A stretch of DNA of 64,000 nt, from NCBI GenBank assembly GCA_964438205.1, contig CAYTJQ010000001.1, positions 1 to 64,000 of the forward strand. The letters run 5' to 3'. Each line of letters begins with the position of its first letter. The stretch's first letter is position 1. A program made the position numbers and the translations under genes. This document shows positions 50,875-58,125 of the stretch, one piece after another. The notes beneath the pieces were generated by a model. It was not told the DNA's origin. It searched no databases and worked only from the letters and a program-made list of their open reading frames with translations. The stretch comes from Pseudohaliea sp964438205 (GTDB taxonomy: Bacteria; Pseudomonadota; Gammaproteobacteria; Pseudomonadales; Halieaceae).

Positions 50875-52088
50875 TGCCTTTCCTCTGTGGTTGCTTCGTC
50901 GGATAGCGGATGCGTGCCCGCGGTATCCGGCAGGGGGGCCCCCGCCAGGCGCGCGTAGACGCGGGCCATGGGGGCGATCAACGCATCGTTGAAATCATAG
51001 CGGGCGCTGTGGCAGGGCACCTGGTGGCAGGCCTGGTCATCGCCGGCGCCCACCAGCGCGAAGGCCCCGGGACGCTCGCGAAGGTAGTAGCTGAAGTCCT
51101 CAGAGGCCATGATCGGCACACGTGTGCCGCCATCGAGCACGGCCGGCCCGAACTCCGCCGCGAGCGCTCCGCGGTAGCAGGCGGCCTCCTCCGCGTGGTT
51201 CACGGTGGGGCCATAGCGCGGGAACAGCTCAACCTCGCAGTCCACACCGTAGCCGGCAGCGGTACCCGTGGCGATCTCGGTCATCAACTCGCCGAGGCGG
51301 CTGCGGTCGCGGTCATCGGCGATACGGAAGCTGCCTTCGATCACTGCATCGTCCGGGATGACCGTCGGGTTGCTGCGCGCGTCGATGGAGGTAATGCTGA
51401 GCACCGTGGCCGCCTGGGCCGGCAGGCGGCGGCTGACGACCTGCTGCAGCGCCTGCACCACCGCAGCCGCGGCCAGCACCGGGTCCCGGCAGAGTTCCGG
51501 CTGGCTCGCGTGGCCGCCGGCGCCGCGCAGCGTCAGGCGATAGGTGCCGTTGCCCGCCATCACGACGCCATCCGGGCAGACGGCCCGGCCGAAGGGGATG
51601 GCCGGCCAGTTGTGCCAGCCGAAGACGGCGTCGATCCCGTCGAGGGCGCCGTCGGCAATCATGCGCTCGGCGCCGTGGCCACCCTCTTCCGCCGGCTGGA
51701 ACAGGAGCGTCACCGGCCCCGGCAGGCGGTCCTCCACCGCGGCGAGCCAGGTGGCGGCAGCGTAGAGCGTGGCCGTATGGCCGTCGTGCCCGCAGGCGTG
51801 CATGCAGCCCTCGCGCCGCGAGCGCCAGGGCAGGTCGGTCTGCTCGTGGATGGGCAGGGCGTCGAGGTCGGCGCGCAGCGCGATGTGGCGGCCGCCGGCA
51901 GCGGGCGCGAGTCTCGCGACCGTCCCCGTATCGGCACAGGACCGCCAGGAGAGACCCAGCTCGTCCAGGGCGGCCCGCACCCGCGCCGCCGTGTCGTGCT
52001 CGGCCCAGGTGAGCTCGGGCTCGGCATGCAGTGCCCGCCGCAGCTCGATGGCGCGTGCCACAGCGCTGTCCCAGGGAGCCGCACTCAT
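50871..52088 (-). CDS. doeB2: M20-family N-acetyl-diaminobutyrate deacetylase (DoeB2 type)
   Basis: A 405-aa M20 amidohydrolase of the hippurate-hydrolase type. Metal ligands are in MHACGHDGHTATL, LLFQPAEEGGHGAERMI, FGWHNWP and the C-terminal MASEDFSYYLRERPGAF. Such enzymes remove N-acyl groups from amino acids. As the first gene of the operon with doeD, doeA and doeC, it should deacetylate N-alpha-acetyl-diaminobutyrate released by DoeA. This replaces the unrelated DoeB found in Halomonas. The substrate is inferred from context. Confidence 0.85.
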   Translation of the reverse strand: MSAAPWDSAVARAIELRRALHAEPELTWAEHDTAARVRAALDELGLSWRSCADTGTVARLAPAAGGRHIALRADLDALPIHEQTDLPWRSRREGCMHACGHDGHTATLYAAATWLAAVEDRLPGPVTLLFQPAEEGGHGAERMIADGALDGIDAVFGWHNWPAIPFGRAVCPDGVVMAGNGTYRLTLRGAGGHASQPELCRDPVLAAAAVVQALQQVVSRRLPAQAATVLSITSIDARSNPTVIPDDAVIEGSFRIADDRDRSRLGELMTEIATGTAAGYGVDCEVELFPRYGPTVNHAEEAACYRGALAAEFGPAVLDGGTRVPIMASEDFSYYLRERPGAFALVGAGDDQACHQVPCHSARYDFNDALIAPMARVYARLAGAPLPDTAGTHPLSDEATTEERQ

Positions 52089-52177
52089 CGCGCGCCTCGC
52101 CGGGCCCGGCTCACGATCCGGTGGATCCTGTGAGGGGCTGTCAGCATCCCACTACCCTAGGGTCCCGGACGCGGCAC

Positions 52178-52206
52178 TGCAAGTGTTGCACCGGGTGTTG
52201 CACCGG
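52178..52206. promoter_or_regulatory. Palindrome plus 12-bp direct repeat between doe and beta-oxidation operons
   Basis: TGCAA-GTG-TTGCA (52178-52190) is a perfect palindrome, and GTGTTGCACCGG occurs twice in tandem (52183-52194 and 52195-52206). A second palindrome ACCCTAGGGT is at 52154-52163. All lie in the 213-base divergent region and could be operators for either operon. No regulator gene is adjacent. Confidence 0.45.
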
Positions 52207-52301
52207 GCGTGATCCCGCCGTGGCCTTGGCGGCCCGCAGGCGCTAAGGTATGCGCTCTGCAAGGAACACCGATCCTGGAAGCAAGCTACAAGGAAGTCCC
52301 C

Positions 52302-53528
52302 ATGTTCGAATTCAGCGAGCAATCCCGGGACCTGCAGCTACGCCTGCAGGCCTTCATGGATGAACACATCTACCCCAACGAGCACACCTTCGCCGAGCAG
52401 CTGGCCGGCGCGGACAATCGCTTTGCCCCGCTGCCCATCGTCGAGGCACTGAAGGTCAAGGCACGCGAGGCCGGGCTCTGGAACCTGTTCATCCCCCCAT
52501 CCCTCGCGAGGTTCTGCGACCACGGGGGCATCAGCAACTTCGACTACGCGCCCCTCGCCGAGATCATGGGCCGCGTGCTCTGGTCGCCCGAGGTGTTCAA
52601 CTGCAACGCCCCGGACACCGGCAACATGGAAGTGCTGATGAAGTACGGCTCCGAGGCCCAGCAGGAGCGCTGGCTGCGGCCGCTGCTGGACGGCGAGATC
52701 CGCTCCGCCTACGCCATGACCGAGCCGCAGGTCGCCTCCTCCGACGCCACCAACGTCCAGCTCTCCATTGTCCGCGACGGCGACGAATGGGTCCTCAACG
52801 GGCGCAAGTGGTTCATCACCGGGGCGATGTACGAGCGCACGCAAATCTTCATCGTCATGGGCAAGTCGGACCCCGAGAACCCCAACCGGCACCAGCAGCA
52901 GTCGCAGGTCCTGGTTCCCCGCGGCACGCCGGGCATGGAGATCGTCCGCCCCTTGACGACCCTCGGCTACGACGACGCGCCCCACGGCCATGCCGAGCTC
53001 CGCTTCACGGATGTGCGCGTGCCGCTCGATAACATGCTCCTCGGCGAGGGCCGCGGTTTCGAGATTGCCCAGGGCCGGCTCGGCCCGGGCCGCATGCACC
53101 ACTGCATGCGCCTCGTTGGCGCCGCCCAGCGGTCCCTGGAGCTCGCCTGCCGGCGCGTGACCCGGCGCGAGACCTTCGGCCGGCCCCTGGCCAAGCACCA
53201 GTCGGTTCGCGAGGGCATCGCGCAGAGCTTCGCGGAGATCGAGATGATGCGCATGCTGGTGCTCAAGGCCTGCAAGCGCATGGACGAAGTCGGCGCGCAG
53301 GCGGCCCGCGACATGATCGCCGCGGCCAAGATCGCCGTGCCGCTCATGGCCCAGCAGGTGATCGACCGCTGCATGCAGGTGCACGGTGCCGGCGGCCTCA
53401 CGGAAGACTGGATGATGGCCGAGGCCTTCAGCTATGCGCGCTGGTGCCGCCAGGCGGACGGCCCGGACGAGGTGCACATGATGGCGTTGGGCAAGCAGGT
53501 GATCGAGCGCTACGGCAACGAAGACTGA
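52302..53528 (+). CDS. Acyl-CoA dehydrogenase
   Basis: A 408-aa FAD-dependent acyl-CoA dehydrogenase, first step of beta-oxidation. It has YAMTEPQVASSDATN, KWFITGAMYERTQIFIVMG, RLGPGRMHHCMRLVG, MQVHGAGGLTEDW and the DGPDEVH motif of the ACAD11-like subgroup, which places the catalytic Glu. The ATG at 52302 has AAGGAAG upstream. It heads a plus-strand operon with enoyl-CoA hydratase and thiolase and diverges from doeB2. Confidence 0.93.
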   Translation: MFEFSEQSRDLQLRLQAFMDEHIYPNEHTFAEQLAGADNRFAPLPIVEALKVKAREAGLWNLFIPPSLARFCDHGGISNFDYAPLAEIMGRVLWSPEVFNCNAPDTGNMEVLMKYGSEAQQERWLRPLLDGEIRSAYAMTEPQVASSDATNVQLSIVRDGDEWVLNGRKWFITGAMYERTQIFIVMGKSDPENPNRHQQQSQVLVPRGTPGMEIVRPLTTLGYDDAPHGHAELRFTDVRVPLDNMLLGEGRGFEIAQGRLGPGRMHHCMRLVGAAQRSLELACRRVTRRETFGRPLAKHQSVREGIAQSFAEIEMMRMLVLKACKRMDEVGAQAARDMIAAAKIAVPLMAQQVIDRCMQVHGAGGLTEDWMMAEAFSYARWCRQADGPDEVHMMALGKQVIERYGNED

Positions 53529-53567
53529 TGCACCGGTGGCAATGCGAACTGTCTGCCGACCGACGAT

Positions 53568-53607
53568 GACAACTGGACAACTGGACAACTGGACAACTGG
53601 ACAACTG
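53568..53607. repeat. Five perfect copies of an 8-bp unit
   Basis: GACAACTG repeats five times without a mismatch in the 122-base spacer between the acyl-CoA dehydrogenase and enoyl-CoA hydratase genes, ending 43 bases before the GTG of the latter. No frame is affected; spacing of upstream signals would change with copy number. Confidence 0.93.
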
Positions 53608-53650
53608 AAAGCCGAAGACTGGACGAACTCGAGTCAAAAGGAGAATACCC

Positions 53651-54421
53651 GTGAGCGAAGAAGCCGTAGTCCTGACAGAAAACCGGGACGGCGTCCTGGT
53701 CATCACCCTCAACCGGCCGAAAGCGAAGAATGCGGTCAACAAGGCGACCGCGGAGGCCGTGAGTGCGGCCATCGACCAGCTCGAGAGCGACGACAGCCTC
53801 CGCGTCGGCATCATCACCGGCGCCGGCGGCACCTTCTGCTCCGGCATGGACCTCAAGGCCTTCGTCACCGGCGAGATGCCGGTGGTCGAGGGCCACGGCT
53901 TCGCCGGCCTCGTCGAGCGGCAGGTGAGCAAGCCGCTCATCGCCGCCGTCGAGGGCTACGCGCTCGCCGGTGGCTTCGAGGTCGCCATCAGCTGCGACCT
54001 CATCGTCGCCGCCGAGGACAGCCAGTTCGGTATTCCCGAGGTGAAGCGGGGCCTCGCCGCCGCCGCCGGGGGCCTGGTGAAGCTGCCCAGGCAGGTTCCC
54101 CCGCGGCTGGCCATGGAACTGGCCCTGACCGGCGACTTCATCAGCGCCGGCCGCGCCGCCGGGATTGGCCTCATCAACAGCGTTGTCGCGCCGGGGAAGG
54201 CCCTCGAGGCCGCCAGCGCTCTTGCGAAGAAGATCGCGGCCAACGGCCCCCTCGCCGTCGCCCGCAGCAAGCAGGTCATCGCCGCGGCCCAGGACTGGAG
54301 CAGCGAGGAGATGTTCGACCGGCAGAACACGCTGCTCAAGGACGTGCTCACGAGCGAGGACGCCATCGAGGGCGCCACGGCCTTCGCCGAGAAGCGCGCC
54401 CCGGTATGGAAAGGCAAGTGA
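53651..54421 (+). CDS. Enoyl-CoA hydratase/isomerase (crotonase family)
   Basis: A 256-aa crotonase. The oxyanion hole lies in GTFCSGMDLKAF and GYALAGGFEVAISCD, and the two Glu positions expected of a true hydratase are present (GGFEV and FGIPEV). It hydrates 2-enoyl-CoA to 3-hydroxyacyl-CoA. The GTG at 53651 has AAAGGAG 7 bases upstream. The thiolase gene follows 10 bases after the stop. Confidence 0.93.
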   Translation: MSEEAVVLTENRDGVLVITLNRPKAKNAVNKATAEAVSAAIDQLESDDSLRVGIITGAGGTFCSGMDLKAFVTGEMPVVEGHGFAGLVERQVSKPLIAAVEGYALAGGFEVAISCDLIVAAEDSQFGIPEVKRGLAAAAGGLVKLPRQVPPRLAMELALTGDFISAGRAAGIGLINSVVAPGKALEAASALAKKIAANGPLAVARSKQVIAAAQDWSSEEMFDRQNTLLKDVLTSEDAIEGATAFAEKRAPVWKGK

Positions 54422-54431
54422 GGGCACGGTG

Positions 54432-55664
54432 ATGAAAGAAGCCTGGATCATCGACGCCTGCCGCACACCCCGCGGCATCGGCAAGAAAGGCAAAGGGGCC
54501 CTGGCCCACCTGCACCCGCAGCACCTCGGTGCGACGGTGCTCGCGGCCCTGGCCGAGCGCACGGGCATCGACACCGCCGCGGTGGACGATGTCATCTTCG
54601 GCACCAGCACCCAGCGCGGCCAGCAGGGCGGGGACCTCGCCCGCATGGCCGCGCTGGATGCGGGCTACGACGTGCGCTCTTCGGGCGTGACCCTGGACCG
54701 CTTCTGCGGCTCCGGCATTACCAGCGTGAACTTCGCCGCGGCCTCGATCATGAGCGGCATGGAGGACCTGGTGGTCGCCGGCGGCTGCGAGATGATGTCG
54801 ACTTTCGGCTCGGACCCGACCCAGTCACCGTTCATCGACAGCGACAACCTGCGCCTGCGGGCGAAGCACCCGCAGCCGCACCAGGGGCTCTGTGCCGACA
54901 CGATCGCCACCCTCGAGGGCATCGACCGCGAGGCGCTGGATCAGCTCGCCCTCACCTCGCAGCAGCGGGCCGCCCGGGCCGTCGAGGAGGGGCGCTTCGG
55001 ACGCAGCCTGGTACCCGTGCACAACCCGGACGGCAGCCTGGCGCTGGACCACGAGGAGTTCCCGCGGCCGGAAACCACACTCGACAGCCTCGCGGGGCTG
55101 AAACCGGCCTTCGACGCGCTGGCCGACTACCCGCTGAACGATGACGGCACTACGTTCCGCAGCCTGGTCCTTCAGGCCTACCCGGACCTCGCCATCAACC
55201 ACGTGCACCACGCCGGCAATTCCTCCGGCGTAGTCGACGGCGCCGCGGCGCTCCTGCTGGCCTCCCCGGACTACGCGAAGGCCCATGGGCTCAAGCCCCG
55301 CGCGCGGGTCCGGGCCATGGCCAACGTCGGCGACTCGCCGGTGCTGATGCTGAATGCACCGGTGCCCGCGGCGAGGAAGGTGCTCGGGAAAGCGGGCATG
55401 ACCCTGGCCGACATCGATCTCTTCGAGATCAACGAGGCCTTCGCCGTGGTCGCCGAGAAGTTCATCCGCGACCTGGACCTCGACCGGGAGCGGGTGAACG
55501 TGAACGGCGGCGCCATGGCCCTGGGCCACCCGATCGGCGCCACCGGCTCCATCCTGATCGGCACGCTCCTCGACGAGCTCGAGCGCCAGGACAAGCAGGT
55601 GGGCCTGGTCACCATGTGCGCCGCCGGCGGCATGGCGCCGGCGGTCATCATCGAGCGGGTGTAG
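54432..55664 (+). CDS. Acetyl-CoA C-acyltransferase (thiolase)
   Basis: A 410-aa thiolase with both catalytic Cys (DRFCGSGITSVNFAA and MCAAGGMAPA) and the His in GGAMALGHPIGATGS; NEAFAVV is also present. It completes beta-oxidation by thiolytic cleavage. Unlike the thiolase-fold protein at 33933 it is catalytically intact. The ATG at 54432 is used; a GTG one codon upstream is possible. It closes the operon with the dehydrogenase and hydratase. Confidence 0.94.
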   Translation: MKEAWIIDACRTPRGIGKKGKGALAHLHPQHLGATVLAALAERTGIDTAAVDDVIFGTSTQRGQQGGDLARMAALDAGYDVRSSGVTLDRFCGSGITSVNFAAASIMSGMEDLVVAGGCEMMSTFGSDPTQSPFIDSDNLRLRAKHPQPHQGLCADTIATLEGIDREALDQLALTSQQRAARAVEEGRFGRSLVPVHNPDGSLALDHEEFPRPETTLDSLAGLKPAFDALADYPLNDDGTTFRSLVLQAYPDLAINHVHHAGNSSGVVDGAAALLLASPDYAKAHGLKPRARVRAMANVGDSPVLMLNAPVPAARKVLGKAGMTLADIDLFEINEAFAVVAEKFIRDLDLDRERVNVNGGAMALGHPIGATGSILIGTLLDELERQDKQVGLVTMCAAGGMAPAVIIERV

Positions 55665-55730
55665 CCCTGGACCGGGCACGTACGCAGGTGGCCGCCCTGT
55701 GTCACTCGACCGTGAGCGTAGATTCCTCGC

Positions 55731-56672
55731 GTGGCTGAGCCTGACGGCGACACGCTGCTTGTCATCGCCCCCGACGCCACCGCGCTCGCGGCGCGGCTGG
55801 ACGGCCGCCTGCCCGATGATCTGGAGGTCATCGCCTGCAGCGATAGCGAAGACGCCCGGCGCAGCGGCACCGGTGCAACGCTGGCCCTCGCGAACCCGGA
55901 CCTCCTCGCCGCGGTGCTCGACGACCTGCCCCGGCTGCGCTGGGCCCAGTCCACCTGGGCCGGTGTGCGCCCGCTCGTGGACCACCCGCGGCGCGACTAC
56001 GCGCTCACCGGCGTGCGCGGCATCTTCGGCCAGCCCATGGCCGAGTGGGCGCTGGGCTGGCTGCTGGCCCTGGAGCGCCGCATCCTGCACCGCAGCCGGG
56101 CGACCCGCTGGGACGGCACGCGGGACGGCACGGTCGCGGGAAAACGCCTGGGGGTGCTCGGCACCGGCGCCATCGGCCAGGCTGTCGCGCGGGCCGGGGC
56201 CGCCCTGCAGATCGAGAGCCGCGGGTTGAACCGCAGCGGCCACGCGGTCGAGGGCTTCACGGAGACCTTCCCGCTCGCCGAAGCGGAACGCTTCGCCGCC
56301 GGCTGCGACTACCTGCTGGCCCTGCTGCCGGATACCCCCGCTTCAGCGGGCCTGGTCAACGGAAAACTGCTGGGGTCCCTGCCCCGCGGCGCGATCTTCC
56401 TGAACGGCGGCCGCGGCAGCACCGTGGAAACCGGCGCCGTGGTCACTGCCCTGGGCGCGGGCCAGCTGCGCGCCGCCGTGCTCGATGTGTTCGCGGAAGA
56501 ACCCCTGGCCGACGACGACCCGCTCTGGGACGTCGACAACCTCTATATCACCTCGCACACCGCCGCACCCACCGACCCGGGGGCCATCGTCGAGCTGTTC
56601 CTCGCCAACCTCGCCCGCCACCGGGCCGGGGAGCCCCTCGCCGACGTGGTCGACTTCAGCCGCGGCTATTGA
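55731..56672 (+). CDS. D-2-hydroxyacid dehydrogenase
   Basis: A 313-aa NAD(P)-dependent dehydrogenase of the D-isomer-specific family. The Rossmann loop is GVLGTGAIGQAVARAG, and the catalytic Arg, Glu and His are in NGGRGST, VFAEEPL and ITSHTAAPT. Substrate (glyoxylate, hydroxypyruvate or another 2-oxoacid) cannot be told. The start is GTG 55731. It lies 66 bases after the thiolase on the same strand. Confidence 0.92.
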   Translation: MAEPDGDTLLVIAPDATALAARLDGRLPDDLEVIACSDSEDARRSGTGATLALANPDLLAAVLDDLPRLRWAQSTWAGVRPLVDHPRRDYALTGVRGIFGQPMAEWALGWLLALERRILHRSRATRWDGTRDGTVAGKRLGVLGTGAIGQAVARAGAALQIESRGLNRSGHAVEGFTETFPLAEAERFAAGCDYLLALLPDTPASAGLVNGKLLGSLPRGAIFLNGGRGSTVETGAVVTALGAGQLRAAVLDVFAEEPLADDDPLWDVDNLYITSHTAAPTDPGAIVELFLANLARHRAGEPLADVVDFSRGY

Positions 56673-56792
56673 GCCGGGAGCCACGAAGAAAGCGCGCCGC
56701 AACCGGCAGCCCCTGCTTTCCCGAACCGCGCCGGGCCTTGGCAGACCACCTTGCGCAACAGCCAGAGCCGCGCCTCGGGGTCTCCCCAGCGC

Positions 56793-57932
56793 TTACGGCT
56801 GTCGCTCGCCGATGCGCTCGCCCTGCAGGTACTTCCTGCCGACCTCGGCATCGAGGACGATGTTCCGGTCCTGGAACAGCAGGACAATGTCGGAACCGCC
56901 GAACAGGAAGAAACCGAATTCATCACCTTTTTGAAGCGTCGCGCCGACATCGGGCGTCAGGTTGACGGAGGACACGAAGGACATGCCGATCGGAAGCACG
57001 GCGACCAGCCCGACCTCGGGGGAGTCAATGACGACCAGGCCACGCTCCTGGCGGAACTGGTAGGTGTCGCCGTCGACGATCCCGAAGGAGCCATCGGGCT
57101 CGCGGATAACGTCCAGGTAGACGCGCCCGGAAATATTGCGGACTTCCTTCAGCTCACCGCCCACGGGCACGTGGTAGCGGTGGTAGTCATCGACGTACAG
57201 GAAGCTGTGCATGTAAGTGCCCCCACGGAAGGCATCCGCGTAGGGACTGCCGTCGAGGAGTTCGTCTATACGCCAGGTTGCACCTTTTACGGTGATCGTC
57301 GAATCCTCCTCGATGGGCCAGTGGCCCATGAATACGGCATCGGCCGGAGAAACAATGACCCTGTCGTTGCGAGGCTCCGCGATCGGGCGCTTGCCCGGCT
57401 TGATCTCGCGGGCGAAGAACTGGTTGAAGGTCAGCCATCCGCTGGGGCTGACAACGTAGTCGTCGACGTTGTAGTTGGGGAGCGTCGTGAAGGTATCGAG
57501 CTGCGCGACCGAAGCCGGCGAGTCGAGGAAGTCGCCATAGGCCTGGACGAAGCGCTTGAGCCAGGCATTGAATGCCTCACTCTCGTTGAGCAGATCATCC
57601 GGTGCCTGGTTGATGATGTAATGGAGCTTGATGGCCCCGGCGACCAGCTGTCGCTCTACGGGTATGGAAGTCGACAGGTCATCGAGGTAGGCGAGGAACG
57701 CCGTTGTATCAGGCACCTCGTGAAGCTCTGCGTTCTCGATGGCCGCCGCAAGCGCCCGCCGCAACGCCGGACGCTCATCGAGCAGGGTACCGAGATCCTC
57801 GACGACCGGCGCATGCCCGGCAAGCGCCGGCGCGAGGACAAGCATTGAAAGCCCGGCGATGAATCCTCGAAACAGACGCTTCAGGAATCTCGAAGCCAGG
57901 CTACCCGTAATGGATCCATCTGAATTGAACAT
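56793..57932 (-). CDS. Exported phosphatidylserine-decarboxylase-like protein
   Basis: A 379-aa protein with an N-terminal hydrophobic export segment (GFIAGLSMLVLAPALAG, about 18-36), a helical domain, then a phosphatidylserine decarboxylase domain (FNQFFAREIKPGKRP, VSPADAVFMG, GGTYMHSFLYVDDYHRYHVPVGG). The self-cleavage site near the C-terminus reads FGFFLFGGSDIVLLF, where Ser could become the pyruvoyl cofactor, compared with LGST in classic enzymes. Placement outside the cytoplasmic face and the altered cleavage motif suggest it is not the housekeeping PSD. The ATG at 57932 has GGGAAG upstream. Substrate is unknown. Confidence 0.8.
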   Translation of the reverse strand: MFNSDGSITGSLASRFLKRLFRGFIAGLSMLVLAPALAGHAPVVEDLGTLLDERPALRRALAAAIENAELHEVPDTTAFLAYLDDLSTSIPVERQLVAGAIKLHYIINQAPDDLLNESEAFNAWLKRFVQAYGDFLDSPASVAQLDTFTTLPNYNVDDYVVSPSGWLTFNQFFAREIKPGKRPIAEPRNDRVIVSPADAVFMGHWPIEEDSTITVKGATWRIDELLDGSPYADAFRGGTYMHSFLYVDDYHRYHVPVGGELKEVRNISGRVYLDVIREPDGSFGIVDGDTYQFRQERGLVVIDSPEVGLVAVLPIGMSFVSSVNLTPDVGATLQKGDEFGFFLFGGSDIVLLFQDRNIVLDAEVGRKYLQGERIGERQP

Positions 57933-58125
57933 CGCCGCTTCCCGCCATCCCCCCGAAAGAGGATCCAGTATTGCCTCCCGGGCGGGCGACGTCGAGAGAA
58001 TTCGGGTTTCTTTCAGCAGCACGCGCCGACTGCTGCACTAGTCGGCGCGGCCGCGGAAGTTTTCCCGGAATCAGCTTCGATTCAGAAGGAGAAGCTCCTG
58101 CCCGTGCGTACCAGAGTCCGGCCCC

